A stretch of 64,000 nucleotides of DNA from Cryptosporangium minutisporangium (GCF_039536245.1 NZ_BAAAYN010000011.1:217417-281416), one strand, 5' to 3'; positions 19,175-27,801 are shown, counted from the stretch's first letter. Notes: generated from the letters alone by a model not told the origin. Program-made: numbers and translations.

Positions 19175-21236
19175 CGCCGGAGCGCACGGTCGCGGCGGCG
19201 GGCAGGTCCAGCAGGAAGCAGGCGCCGGTGGGCCGGTTCGGCCGGTACGCGAGCCCGATCTGCCCGGCCTCGGCGAGCGTCCGGACGATGTAGAGGCCGA
19301 GCCCGGTGCCGCGCTTCGTCGTCGCGACCCCGGTGTCGGCCCGGCTGAACCGGTCGAAGAGGTGCGGGACGAAGTCCGGGGGCACGCCCTCGCCGTGGTC
19401 GCAGACGACGAGTTCGACCGTGCGGCCGAGCGAGCGGGCGGCGAGGTCGAACGGCGGGGCACCGTACTTGACCGCGTTGCCGAGCAGGTTCGTGACGATC
19501 TGGTGGAGGTGGCCGGGGTCGACCTCCACGAGCAGCCCCTCGGGCACCGAGACCGAGACGTCGAGGGCCTGGTCGGGCGGGAGCGTCAGCACCGCATCGT
19601 GCAGGGCCGCGCGCAGCTCGACGGTGGTGGTCTTCGGCAGGAGCACACCCGCGTCCAGCTGCGCGACCGTGAGGATGTCCTCGACCAGGCGGTTCAGCCG
19701 CTGACCCGCCGCCGCGATCCCGAACAGGTACTGCTGCTTGCGCGCGTCGGGCAGGCGGTCCCAGTCGTCGGTGAGGGTCTCGGCGTACCCGAGGATGCCG
19801 GTGATCGGCTGCCGGACGTCGTGCGAGAGCATCGCCACGAAGTCGGTCATCCGGTCGCGGGCGGCGGTCAGGTTGCCGTTCATCCGTTCCAGCTCGCCGG
19901 CGTGGCGGGCCAGCTGGGCGCGGGCGGCGGCCTCCTCGTCCTCCAGCCGCTTCCGGTCGGTGATGTCGACGACCTGCACCGCGAACCGCACCGGCTGGTT
20001 CCGGAGGTCGCGGAGCAGGGTGACGGTCGTGGCCGCGTGCACCGCGTGGCCGTCGGCGTGCCGGTACCGCTTCTCCAAGGTGAATCCGGGTACTCCCCCG
20101 GACAGCGTCTCGCGCATCGCGGTCTCGGTCGCCGGGAGGTCGTCCGGGTGGGTGACGTCGGCGACGGTGAGCTGCCCGATCGTCTCCCGGGAGAGGCCGA
20201 GCACGGCGCAGAACGCCTCGTTGGCCTGGCGGAACCGGCCGGTGAGGTCGGCGAGCGCCATGCCCACCAGCGAACGGTCGAACACCGTCCGGAAACGTTC
20301 CTCGCTCAGCCGCAGCTCACGGCGGCTGCGTGCGCCCCGGGCGGCGATCACGACCGCCACCAGGCCGACGACCGCCGCGGTGAGCAGACCGGCCCGGCCC
20401 CCGGTCGTCGCGCCGGTGAGCGGCGCGTAGAGCGAGACGTCCGGCACGGTCGCGACCAGCCGCCAGCCGGTACCGCTCACTGGGTAGCTGCTGAACGTCC
20501 AGTGGCCGCCCGCGCTCGGGTAGGAGCCGGAGGCCCGCCCCGACGAGTGGTGGCCCAGCGCCTGGGCTAGCGCCGGCTCGGCTCGGCCCAAACTGTTGTT
20601 CTGGCTGGTCACCGCCCGATTCGAGGCGACAACCCGGCCGACGCCGTCAACGAGGTACACCCGGTTGTCGGGGATCGTGAGCGCCTTCGCGAGGTAGGCC
20701 GAGAGTGGGCTGCGGGCCACCTCGACCGCACCAGAGAACACCCGCCGCCCGTACCGGGTCTCGAACGGCATCGCGAACGCGGTCACCGGGACGCGCTCGC
20801 TGGCCGACGGAACCACGGCGGAGACCGCGGGAACGCCGGTGAGCGTGGCGGTCCGGAGGTGCGCGTACTTCCCGAGGACGTTGGTTCCGACCAGCGCGGG
20901 GTTCGGGGGCTCGACGTGCAGCAGCCGTCCCTGGGCGTCGACGAGCACGGCGGCGGGGTAGCCGAACGTGGCTACCGAGCGCCGGAAGTCGGCGGCGCTG
21001 ACGGTCTTCGCGGACAGGAAGGTCTCGGCCTGGGTGCGCTCCCGCGCCAGCACGTCCTGGACGTAACTGGCGACGAACTGGCTGCCCAGCGACGTCCGCA
21101 TGTCGAACCGCTGCACCAGGTCGTCCCGGCTCGACCGCTGCGCCCAGGACAGCGCCGCCACACCGACCACGCAGAGCACCAGCCACACGGCGGTCGGCAG
21201 CAGGAGATCGCGCGTCCGGGCCCATGCCCCGGACAT
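19140..21236 (-). CDS. Membrane sensor histidine kinase (extracytoplasmic CACHE-like sensor, PAS, HisKA, HATPase)
   Basis: This 698-residue kinase has a membrane helix at about residues 12-35, a large extracytoplasmic sensor of about 250 residues resembling a double CACHE domain, and a second helix (LLTAAVVGLVAVVIAA). A PAS domain follows (ERFRTVFDRSLVGMALADL). The HisKA region carries the phosphorylated His in MLSHDVRQPITGILGYAETL, and the ATPase has HQIVTNLLGNAVKYG, DHGEGVP and GTGLGLYIVRTL. The ATG at 21236 has GAAGGG upstream; a GTG at 21254 would add six residues. No response regulator is encoded nearby, so the partner is elsewhere. Genes for a GAF protein and a small protein precede it on the same strand. 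Confidence 0.92.
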   Translation of the reverse strand: MSGAWARTRDLLLPTAVWLVLCVVGVAALSWAQRSSRDDLVQRFDMRTSLGSQFVASYVQDVLARERTQAETFLSAKTVSAADFRRSVATFGYPAAVLVDAQGRLLHVEPPNPALVGTNVLGKYAHLRTATLTGVPAVSAVVPSASERVPVTAFAMPFETRYGRRVFSGAVEVARSPLSAYLAKALTIPDNRVYLVDGVGRVVASNRAVTSQNNSLGRAEPALAQALGHHSSGRASGSYPSAGGHWTFSSYPVSGTGWRLVATVPDVSLYAPLTGATTGGRAGLLTAAVVGLVAVVIAARGARSRRELRLSEERFRTVFDRSLVGMALADLTGRFRQANEAFCAVLGLSRETIGQLTVADVTHPDDLPATETAMRETLSGGVPGFTLEKRYRHADGHAVHAATTVTLLRDLRNQPVRFAVQVVDITDRKRLEDEEAAARAQLARHAGELERMNGNLTAARDRMTDFVAMLSHDVRQPITGILGYAETLTDDWDRLPDARKQQYLFGIAAAGQRLNRLVEDILTVAQLDAGVLLPKTTTVELRAALHDAVLTLPPDQALDVSVSVPEGLLVEVDPGHLHQIVTNLLGNAVKYGAPPFDLAARSLGRTVELVVCDHGEGVPPDFVPHLFDRFSRADTGVATTKRGTGLGLYIVRTLAEAGQIGLAYRPNRPTGACFLLDLPAAATVRSGVSPATAHGRGT

Positions 21237-21299
21237 CGTTCGACCCTTCACCACTCGAGTTAATCAGTGAAATGCCCGGAAAGCACTTTTAGCGCTCAA

Positions 21300-21812
21300 T
21301 CAGTCCCGGCCGTACCGTTCCAGCGTGGTGACCACCTCGTCGGCCGCCGTCCTCAACACCGCGAGCTCGGACGCGGTGAAGTCGTGAGCCTCGGTGCCGA
21401 GGACGCAGTGGGCGCCGATCACGTGCCCGTCCAGCGTGCGCAGTGGGGTGCCGGCATAACTGCGCAGCCCCATGGCGATCATCGGGTTGTCGTGCTCCTC
21501 CGGGTCGAGGGTCAGGTCCGGGATCACGCAGTCACCGCCGGGGCGTACCGCGCGGACGCAGAGCGACCACTCGATCGGCGCGCCGGGCGCGCCGCCGTAC
21601 TCGTCGAGCCCGTAGCTACCCTTCACCAGCGTGGCAGTGTCGAGCACGAGGTTGGTCAACGCGATCGGCTGGCAGATCTGCTCGGCGGTGTGCGCGGCGA
21701 TCGCGTCCAGCTCCTCGATCAGGTCCGGGTGGGCGAGGTCGTAGGCGGCGAGCGCCCGGAGCCGGTCGAGGGACGCGAACGCGTCGAGGTCGGCGTCGGT
21801 GAGCTGCTTCAC
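21300..21812 (-). CDS. GAF domain protein
   Basis: This 170-residue cytoplasmic protein consists of one GAF domain. It contains EQICQPIALTNLVLD, SLCVRAVRPGGDCVIPDL and LRSYAGTPLRTLDGHVIGAHC, a pattern shared with GAF domains of bacterial signalling proteins. No output domain is attached. It overlaps the upstream small gene by 4 bp (ATGA) and lies 63 bp before the sensor kinase, so the three are probably cotranscribed. A ligand- or redox-sensing role beside the kinase is inference. Confidence 0.8.
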   Translation of the reverse strand: MKQLTDADLDAFASLDRLRALAAYDLAHPDLIEELDAIAAHTAEQICQPIALTNLVLDTATLVKGSYGLDEYGGAPGAPIEWSLCVRAVRPGGDCVIPDLTLDPEEHDNPMIAMGLRSYAGTPLRTLDGHVIGAHCVLGTEAHDFTASELAVLRTAADEVVTTLERYGRD

Positions 21813-22102
21813 GAGGTGGTGCTCCGCTCGAGTTCGTGCGCCTGAGCGAGCCGGTCGTAGCTCACCACCCGGATGGCCAGTGCCTCCCCGCAGAGCGCGG
21901 TGACCGGAGCCGCCGAGCGCATCGCGTCGAGCAGCCGGTCGATCGCGGCCGGATCCGTCTCGGTGCCGTCCAGCCCGGCGGCGACCAGGAGCTCCGCCCA
22001 GATCCCGGCCGCCTGCGAGCCGTAGATGCGGTCCACCGCGCGGCGGGCCTCGGCGACATCGGGGCGGGTCAGACCGGCCACCGTGCTCGCGTTCGTGGTC
22101 AT
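21809..22102 (-). CDS. Small conserved-looking protein of unknown function
   Basis: This 97-residue soluble protein is helical and moderately acidic, with no motif I recognise. Its reality is supported by normal codon bias, an ATG at 22102 and a 4-bp overlap with the GAF protein gene. It is the first gene of the likely three-gene unit with the GAF protein and the sensor kinase, and diverges from the molybdoenzyme gene at 22244. Confidence 0.65.
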   Translation of the reverse strand: MTTNASTVAGLTRPDVAEARRAVDRIYGSQAAGIWAELLVAAGLDGTETDPAAIDRLLDAMRSAAPVTALCGEALAIRVVSYDRLAQAHELERSTTS

Positions 22103-22243
22103 GCGGTGCTGCCTCTCCCCCGTCTGACGCCTTCCTCCCTGTCGACCGCGGACCGGGCGAACTGAGCAGTCATCCGACCGAAGACGTGGCGCACGCGGAG
22201 GAGCAGACTGAGGTCCCCCACCCGCCTACGACAGGAGCTCCGC

Positions 22244-22843
22244 GTGGCGATCTTCTCTCCCGGCTTCCAGGGGCGACGGCGGCCCGCGAACGGCCTGCTC
22301 CCGCCCGGTCAGTACGTCACCGACGGCTTCCCCGTGCTCTCCGCCGGGCCGACGCCCCGGGTGTCGACGGACACCTGGCAGTTCACGATCAGCACCGAGT
22401 CCGGAGAGCGCCACCGCTGGTCCTGGGACGAGTTCCGGGCACTTCCGCGGGCCACCCCGACGGTCGACATCCACTGCGTCACGAAGTGGTCGAAGTTCGG
22501 CACGACCTGGGAAGGCGTGTCGCTCGACACGCTGCTCGACGGCGTGCGGACGTCGGCGTCGCACGTCCTCGTGCACTCGTACGGCGGCTACACGACGAAC
22601 CTTCCGCTGGCCGACCTGCGCAACGGCAAGGCCTGGGTGGCGTTCTCCTACGACGGGAAGCCGCTCACGCCGGAGCACGGCGGGCCGGCCCGGCTGCTCG
22701 TACCGCACCTGTACTTCTGGAAGTCGGCGAAGTGGGTGACCCGGCTCGAGCTGCTCGCGGACGAGAGGAAGGGCTTCTGGGAGCGCGCCGGTTACCACGA
22801 CTACGGCGACCCGTGGCGCGAGCAGCGTTACGACGGCGACTGA
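22244..22843 (+). CDS. YedY/sulfite oxidase-like molybdopterin oxidoreductase, cytoplasmic form
   Basis: This 199-residue protein consists of the molybdopterin-binding core of the sulfite oxidase/MsrP superfamily. The Mo-ligating Cys is expected in VDIHCVTKWSKFGTTWEGV. Other family stretches are SHVLVHSYGGYTTNLPL and GPARLLVPHLYFWKSAKWV. There is no signal peptide, so unlike E. coli MsrP it would act in the cytoplasm. It starts at GTG 22244 with AGGAG 7 bases upstream. Its 3' end overlaps the convergent CtaG gene by 16 bp. Substrate is unknown. Confidence 0.87.
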   Translation: MAIFSPGFQGRRRPANGLLPPGQYVTDGFPVLSAGPTPRVSTDTWQFTISTESGERHRWSWDEFRALPRATPTVDIHCVTKWSKFGTTWEGVSLDTLLDGVRTSASHVLVHSYGGYTTNLPLADLRNGKAWVAFSYDGKPLTPEHGGPARLLVPHLYFWKSAKWVTRLELLADERKGFWERAGYHDYGDPWREQRYDGD

Positions 22844-23610
22844 GCCCGCTCGGGAACCTGCTGCGCCCGCTGCTCGCGGCGGGCGAGCGTCCGGAACCAG
22901 GCGCGGCAGAGCAGCACGATCAGCACGAGGTCGACCGCGTCGCCGCCGTAGTACATGAGCTGGGCGCCGAGCTCCGCGTCCGCCGTCGGCACTCCGGCCG
23001 GTGGGTGCCCGTACAGGTACTTCGCGAGGATGTCGTGCGCGGCGAGGTACCCGACGAGGACCGCGGCCCGGAGCGGGAAGCCGGCCGGCCGGGGATGCGT
23101 GCCGAGGATCGCGGCGGCGAACAGGTAACCGGCGGCCAGCAGGTGGACGTGGAGCAGCGGATGGTTGCCGACCGCTGAGTAGAGCGGCGTCGCGTAGAGC
23201 AGCCAGAGACCGCCCGCGTTGATCACCGCCGCCGTGACCGGGTGGCCGAGCGTCCGCAGCGGGGCCGAGCGCAGCACGCGCACCAGCGTGCGGGCCCGCG
23301 CCACCGGCAGCGCCCGGAGGGCGAGCGACACCGGCGCGGCGAGCGCGAGGAGCAGCGGCGCCACCATGCCGACGAGCAGGTGGGACACCATGTGCGGGAC
23401 GAACCCGTGCTCCGACAGCAGTCCGGTACCGGCGACGCCCAGCCCGAGGGTCGCGAGTCCGGCCGCCCAGCACCCGCTGCGCCGGCCAGGCCAGTGGCCG
23501 TGGCGGCGATTCGCCTCCCCGACCGCCAACCGGTAACAGAGCAGCGGTAGCGCCAGCGCGGAGCCGAGCAGCAGCAGGCCGGTCACCGAGGCCGGATCGT
23601 GGTGCGTCAC
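22828..23610 (-). CDS. Cytochrome c oxidase assembly protein, CtaG family
   Basis: This 260-residue membrane protein has about seven helices and belongs to the caa3-type CtaG family, implicated in cytochrome oxidase assembly and copper handling. Conserved stretches include HGFVPHMVSHLLVGMVAPLL, LWLLYATPLYSAV, HPLLHVHLLAAGYLFAA and DAELGAQLMYYGGDAVDLVL. The GTG at 23610 overlaps the DUF2243 stop as GTGA, and the two are often found together. No oxidase subunit gene is adjacent. Confidence 0.85.
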   Translation of the reverse strand: MTHHDPASVTGLLLLGSALALPLLCYRLAVGEANRRHGHWPGRRSGCWAAGLATLGLGVAGTGLLSEHGFVPHMVSHLLVGMVAPLLLALAAPVSLALRALPVARARTLVRVLRSAPLRTLGHPVTAAVINAGGLWLLYATPLYSAVGNHPLLHVHLLAAGYLFAAAILGTHPRPAGFPLRAAVLVGYLAAHDILAKYLYGHPPAGVPTADAELGAQLMYYGGDAVDLVLIVLLCRAWFRTLARREQRAQQVPERAQSPS

Positions 23611-24041
23611 GTCGTCGAGTGGGTACGGCGGGCCGTTACCAGCAGGAAGGCACCGGCGCCGAGCAGCAGCACCGCGATCACGTTCCACGCCCAGTCGTAC
23701 GGCGCCACGTCGACGTGATACCGGATCTGGTGGAGCTTCAGCAGCTTGTGCTGGACCGTCCCGTCGTAGAGCTGGAACGCTCCGGCGGCGGCGAGCAGAG
23801 CCCCCCACCAGCGCCGCGCGGCGAACACCCGGCGCCGCCGGAGGTCGGCGAGCAGGAACAGCGCGGCAACCGTGGCGAACCAGCTGACCGCGTGGAACAG
23901 GCCGTCGGAGACGAGTCCGGCCGCGGCCGTGGACTTGTCGTAGAAGTGGTGCCAGTGGAGCAGCTGGTGGAACACCGTCTCGTCGACGAACGCGGCGACT
24001 CCCAAGCCGAGCAGCGCTCCCGACAGCACGTTGCGGTCCAA
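23607..24041 (-). CDS. DUF2243 family membrane protein
   Basis: This 144-residue protein has four predicted helices and matches the DUF2243 family, with the typical DETVFHQLLHWHHFYD near the N-terminus and KLHQIRYHVDVAPYDWAWN in the third quarter. The His-rich first motif could bind metal. The start is probably TTG 24041, with GAGAGG upstream. It is translationally coupled to the CtaG-family gene, which suggests a shared role in oxidase assembly or metal supply. Confidence 0.85.
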   Translation of the reverse strand: MDRNVLSGALLGLGVAAFVDETVFHQLLHWHHFYDKSTAAAGLVSDGLFHAVSWFATVAALFLLADLRRRRVFAARRWWGALLAAAGAFQLYDGTVQHKLLKLHQIRYHVDVAPYDWAWNVIAVLLLGAGAFLLVTARRTHSTT

Positions 24042-24226
24042 CGGTCACCCTCTCTTCCGGCGGCGGGCGTGTGGTCCGGTTCCGGTTCCCCCTGCGAACG
24101 TCCGCAAACGGGACACCGCACGGGGCCGCGCCAAGTGGGTCACTTCGGCCACACTCCCCCCAGCGCGGCCGAATTCTCCCGGCATATCTCGTTTCGCCGG
24201 AGACGCGTCAGACTGGGGGTTTTCAC

Positions 24227-25228
24227 ATGGGGCAGGATCTCCGTCGCCGGATGAGCAGACGCCGAGCGCTCACCGTCGGTGCGCTCGGGCTGGCCGGCGC
24301 CGGCACGGCGGGGTTGGCCGGGCTGGCCGGATGCGGTGCCGGTGGACGCGGCGAGACGCGGCTACCCCCGACCGACATCCCGGTGGAGGCGGCGACGCTC
24401 GCGCTGCTGGGCGCCGCGCGGACCTGCCGCCCGTCCCGGCAGCTCGCCCAGGGCCCGTACTGGTTCGACGTCGACCGGCTGCGCAGCGACATCCGGGAGA
24501 GCCGCCAGGGCACGACGCTCCAACTCGCGCTGCGCGTCGTGGACGGTGCCGGCTGCGGAGCCCGGCCGGTGCCGGGTGCGGTCGTGGAGGTGTGGAACTG
24601 CGACGCGACCGGCCGGTACTCGGGGTTCGAGGGCGCGGGCCGCAGCGTCGAAGGGCAGACGCGGCCCGGACGACCGGCACCGCCGACCCGGCCGGCGCCG
24701 CCCGGCCCGCCGCTGGGCTGGCCCAATCCGCTCGGGGTCGAACTGCCGGCCGGTGACCCGACCGCCGATCCGATGGGTTACGCGAACCGGACGTCGGACG
24801 GGTCCTACAGCCGCGGCGACGCCGAGGCGCAGCCGGGCGACGAGAGCACGTACCTGCGTGGCGCCCAGATCGCGGACCGGAGCGGGGTCGTGCGCTTCAC
24901 GACGATCTACCCCGGCTGGTACGTCGGGCGGGCGCCGCATCTGCACGCCAAGGTCTACCGCGACCGGCGGACCGTGCTCAGTACGCAGCTGTTCCTGGAC
25001 GACGCGGTGAGTGACCGGGTCTACGCGGCGGCACCGTACCGGCCCCGCGACGCCCGCAGTACGCGGAACGCGTCCGACGCGTTGTTCGAGCAGTCCACAC
25101 TGTTGACGCTCGCCCGCTACGGCGACGCCTACTTGGGCGCGATCAACCTCGCCGTCGACCTGCTCGACGTCCCGCCGGGCGCGGCCGGGCCGGCCTCGGG
25201 CGGTCAGTACCCTGGGGGGGTACAGTAG
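24227..25228 (+). CDS. Tat-exported intradiol ring-cleavage dioxygenase-like lipoprotein
   Basis: This 333-residue protein has a twin-arginine signal (MSRRRALTVGALGLAG) ending in a lipobox LAGC, so it should be folded inside and anchored outside. The rest is an intradiol-dioxygenase fold. The expected iron ligands lie in EVWNCDATGRYSGFEG (Tyr) and FTTIYPGWYVGRAPHLHAKV (Tyr, His, His). A Pro-rich insertion follows the first ligand. The ATG at 24227 precedes the signal directly. Exported members of this family occur widely in actinomycetes; their substrates are poorly known. The last codons contain the CsoR-like operator of the next gene. Confidence 0.87.
   Translation: MGQDLRRRMSRRRALTVGALGLAGAGTAGLAGLAGCGAGGRGETRLPPTDIPVEAATLALLGAARTCRPSRQLAQGPYWFDVDRLRSDIRESRQGTTLQLALRVVDGAGCGARPVPGAVVEVWNCDATGRYSGFEGAGRSVEGQTRPGRPAPPTRPAPPGPPLGWPNPLGVELPAGDPTADPMGYANRTSDGSYSRGDAEAQPGDESTYLRGAQIADRSGVVRFTTIYPGWYVGRAPHLHAKVYRDRRTVLSTQLFLDDAVSDRVYAAAPYRPRDARSTRNASDALFEQSTLLTLARYGDAYLGAINLAVDLLDVPPGAAGPASGGQYPGGVQ
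25207..25223. promoter_or_regulatory. CsoR-type operator
   Basis: GTACCC, a 5-base spacer and GGGTAC form a perfect inverted repeat at 25207-25223. G/C-tract sites flanked by TAC/GTA are the usual targets of CsoR-family repressors. It lies about 40 bp before the CsoR start and inside the 3' end of the dioxygenase gene, suggesting autoregulation. Confidence 0.65.
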
Positions 25229-25264
25229 GGGGCGATCGAACCGGACGACGAAGGGACGGCGGCC

Positions 25265-25549
25265 GTGGCACACGCCTACATCGCCGACAAGGACGCCTAC
25301 CTCAAGCGACTGCGCCGCATCGAGGGGCAGATCCGCGGATTGCAGCGGATGGTCGATCAGGAGGAGTACTGCATCGACATCCTCACCCAGGTGTCGGCGG
25401 CGACCAAAGCGCTGCAGTCGGTCGCACTGGGCCTGCTCGACGAGCACCTGGCGCACTGCGTGGTGGACGCCGCCCGCAACGGCGGCCCGGAGGCGGACGC
25501 GAAGGTCCGGGAGGCCTCCGACGCGATCGCGCGTCTCGTCCGATCCTGA
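25265..25549 (+). CDS. csoR: CsoR/FrmR-family metal-sensing repressor
   Basis: This 94-residue all-helical repressor begins with the family pattern LKRLRRIEGQIRGLQRMV. It keeps the Cys of EEYCIDILTQVSAATKAL and the HxxxC pair in HLAHCVVDAAR, which together form the Cu(I) site in copper sensors of this family. It therefore probably releases DNA on copper binding. It starts at GTG 25265. No copper ATPase or chaperone gene is adjacent, so its other targets must be elsewhere. A related thiol- or formaldehyde-sensing role is the alternative. Confidence 0.88.
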   Translation: MAHAYIADKDAYLKRLRRIEGQIRGLQRMVDQEEYCIDILTQVSAATKALQSVALGLLDEHLAHCVVDAARNGGPEADAKVREASDAIARLVRS

Positions 25550-25577
25550 CGCCGAGCGCCGCTGCCCGCAGCGCCTT

Positions 25578-25625
25578 GTGGTTGTCGCATCGTGGACCCC
25601 CGGAGAGCGAGGATCCGACAACCAC
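25578..25625. terminator. Hairpin between convergent csoR and marR-type genes
   Basis: GTGGTTGTCG at 25578-25587 is repeated inverted at 25616-25625, extended to 14 bp by a few more matching bases, with a 20-base loop. It sits between the stops of the two convergent genes and could stop both transcripts. Confidence 0.5.
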
Positions 25626-25636
25626 GCCCGTCGCGC

Positions 25637-26155
25637 TCAGTCCTGGCCGGGGCAGTCGCCGTCCGGATCGACGCGCGCCAGCAGCGTGCCGACCAGATCG
25701 CCGAACCGCGCCAGCTCGTCGGGGGTGAGCGGGTCGACGACCAGTGAGCGGACCGTCGCCACGTGCCCGGGCGCGGTCTGCACGACCTTCTCGTAGCCGT
25801 CCTCGGTGAGGATCGCGTTCGTGGCCCGGCCGTCCTCGAGACACGGCTGCCGCCGCACCCAGCCGCGCTGCTCCAAGCGCTTGACCACGTGCGACAGCCG
25901 GGACAGCGACCCGTTGGCCAGCTCGGCCAGCTGACTCATCCGGAGCGTGCGATTCGGCGCCTCGGACAGCTGCGAGAGCACCATGTAGTCGAAGTGGCTC
26001 AGGCCCGCGTCGCGCTGGAGCTGCGCGTCGAGCGCGGCCGGGAGCTTGATCAGAAGCCCCGCGAGCCGCAGCCACGTGCGCTGCTGGTCGGGGTCGAGCC
26101 ACGGCGGCGTCGCGGTGGGGTCGGGCGAGCTGGTCACGGCCCCAGTGTACGTCAT
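25637..26155 (-). CDS. MarR-family transcriptional regulator
   Basis: This 172-residue winged-helix regulator has the MarR core: HFDYMVLSQLSEAPNRTL, then MSQLAELANGSLSRLSHVVK as the helix-turn-helix and RLEQRGWVRRQPCLEDGRA leading into the wing. It diverges from the DODA-type dioxygenase gene, and two TTGA/TCAA dyads lie between them, so it most likely represses that gene and itself. I chose ATG 26155; TTG 26170 would add five residues but lies within a dyad, and a later GTG is also possible. Confidence 0.88.
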   Translation of the reverse strand: MTYTGAVTSSPDPTATPPWLDPDQQRTWLRLAGLLIKLPAALDAQLQRDAGLSHFDYMVLSQLSEAPNRTLRMSQLAELANGSLSRLSHVVKRLEQRGWVRRQPCLEDGRATNAILTEDGYEKVVQTAPGHVATVRSLVVDPLTPDELARFGDLVGTLLARVDPDGDCPGQD

Positions 26156-26158
26156 AAC

Positions 26159-26203
26159 TTGATGCTTCAACTTTACTGCGGTAACTTAGTTGAGAGATCA
26201 ACT
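26159..26203. promoter_or_regulatory. Two operator-like dyads in the marR/dioxygenase divergent region
   Basis: TTGA-N4-TCAA occurs at 26159-26170 and AGTTGA-N4-TCAACT at 26188-26203. Their shared arms and spacing suggest two binding sites for the MarR protein, one next to each start codon. Confidence 0.55.
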
Positions 26204-26225
26204 ACCTGTTGTCGGAGGCCCCGCC

Positions 26226-27071
26226 ATGCACCCGTTCGCGACTCACCTGGAGAACGCCGCAGCGGCCGGGCCGCACCGGCTGTGGACGCCCGAGGACGGC
26301 GCCCTGCCATCGATCTACCTCAGCCACGGCGCACCACCGCTCTTCGAGGACGCCACGTGGATGGACGAGATGTTCACGTGGGCCCGGTCGCTGCCGAAGC
26401 CGAAGGCCATCCTGATCGTCTCGGCGCACTGGGAGCTGGCGCCGCTCTCGGTCAGCAGCACGCAGGCCCACACCACACCGGTCTACGACTTCGGCGGCTT
26501 CGACCCGCGGTACTACCGCATGCGATACGACACCCCGGACGCGAGCGACCTGGCCACCCGGCTGCTCTCGGTACTACCCGACACCGAGACCGTCCACGAG
26601 CACCGCGACCGTGGGCTCGACCACGGGGCCTGGGTTCCGCTCAAGGTCATGTACCCGGACGCGGACGTGCCGGTGCTCCAGATGAGCATCCCGACGCACG
26701 ACCCGGCGCGGCTGATCGCGCTCGGCGAGCGGCTCCGCCCGCTGCGCGAACAGGGGGTCTTGGTGATCGGGTCCGGGTTCATGACGCACGGCCTGCGGTT
26801 CCTCCGCGACTACCGCCTGGACGCCACGGCGCCCGGCTGGTCGGCGGAGTTCGACGCTTGGGCCGCGGACGCGCTCGGCCGCGGCGACGTCGAGGAGCTG
26901 TCGGCGTTCCGGGACCGTGCGCCGGGGATGCCGTACGCGCACCCCACGCCGGAGCACTTCACACCGCTCTTCGTCGCGCTGGGCGCGGCCGACGACCCGG
27001 AGGCGCCGGTGACCACGACCGTCGACGGCTACTTCATGGGCCTGGCCAAACGGTCGTTCCAGGCCGCCTGA
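26226..27071 (+). CDS. DODA/LigB-type extradiol aromatic ring-opening dioxygenase
   Basis: This 281-residue protein belongs to the class III extradiol dioxygenases of the DODA (YgiD) type. The metal and catalytic His residues are expected in YLSHGAPPLFED, LIVSAHWELAPLSV, GLDHGAWVPLKV and GSGFMTHGLRFLRD. It probably opens catecholic rings using non-haem Fe(II) or Zn; the natural substrate is unknown. ATG 26226 has GGAGG 8 bases upstream. Divergent MarR-type regulation suggests induction by aromatics such as quinones. Confidence 0.88.
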   Translation: MHPFATHLENAAAAGPHRLWTPEDGALPSIYLSHGAPPLFEDATWMDEMFTWARSLPKPKAILIVSAHWELAPLSVSSTQAHTTPVYDFGGFDPRYYRMRYDTPDASDLATRLLSVLPDTETVHEHRDRGLDHGAWVPLKVMYPDADVPVLQMSIPTHDPARLIALGERLRPLREQGVLVIGSGFMTHGLRFLRDYRLDATAPGWSAEFDAWAADALGRGDVEELSAFRDRAPGMPYAHPTPEHFTPLFVALGAADDPEAPVTTTVDGYFMGLAKRSFQAA

Positions 27072-27227
27072 GGCTGTTACTCCCGAGACGGATGGGCGGT
27101 TATGTCATCCGACGAACAGTCCGGACGTCGCTTCGCCAATCGTCCCCGGCGGCGCAGAACGGGAACCTGTGCGTACCGGCCGGCAGCACTCCGAGGCCGC
27201 CATCCATACTCCGAAGGAGTACGCACG

Positions 27228-27791
27228 ATGACCCCCCGGACCCTCCGCACTCTGCTCGCCGCCGCTGCCGCCACCGGACTGCTCGCGCTCACCGGGTGCG
27301 GTTCGATCGACGTCTCCACCGACGACGCACCGCCGTCGCCCAGGCCGACGTCCTCCGGTCCGACGACCTCGTCGACACAGCCCACCGGCGAGGCCACGGC
27401 CAGCGCCGCCCCGGCCGCGGACGACGGGCAGGTCCCGAACCCCTGCGAGCTGCTGACTCCGGCCGACGTCAACGCGCTGACGTCCCGGGAGATCACCCAG
27501 ATCGACCGCGACAACGCCGGTTCGGGAGCGACCCGGACCTGCCAGTGGCAGCTGGAGGAGGGCGTGCTCGCGGTGTTCCTCGCGCCCACCACCGCCGATG
27601 ACTTCGCGATCCGCGACCCCGAGGCGGTCGACGTCGACGGGATCGGGGACGAGGCGTACACGTCCTCCGGCCACCTGTTCGTCCGCACCGGCGAGCTGTC
27701 GATCGACGTCTACGCGACGGGCTCGACCGACGACGCCGGCAACCAGACCGTCGCGACCGCCACCGCCGAAAAGATCATCAACCAGCTCTGA
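27228..27791 (+). CDS. DUF3558-like lipoprotein
   Basis: This 187-residue protein has a lipoprotein signal with lipobox LTGC (Cys at about residue 24), a Ser/Thr/Pro-rich linker and a compact domain with two Cys (PNPCELLTPADVNAL and TRTCQWQLEEG). This looks like actinobacterial DUF3558 proteins. ATG 27228 is preceded by GAAGGAG. Function is unknown; it should sit on the outer face of the membrane. Confidence 0.8.
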   Translation: MTPRTLRTLLAAAAATGLLALTGCGSIDVSTDDAPPSPRPTSSGPTTSSTQPTGEATASAAPAADDGQVPNPCELLTPADVNALTSREITQIDRDNAGSGATRTCQWQLEEGVLAVFLAPTTADDFAIRDPEAVDVDGIGDEAYTSSGHLFVRTGELSIDVYATGSTDDAGNQTVATATAEKIINQL

Positions 27792-27801
27792 CGCCCGGAA
27801 C

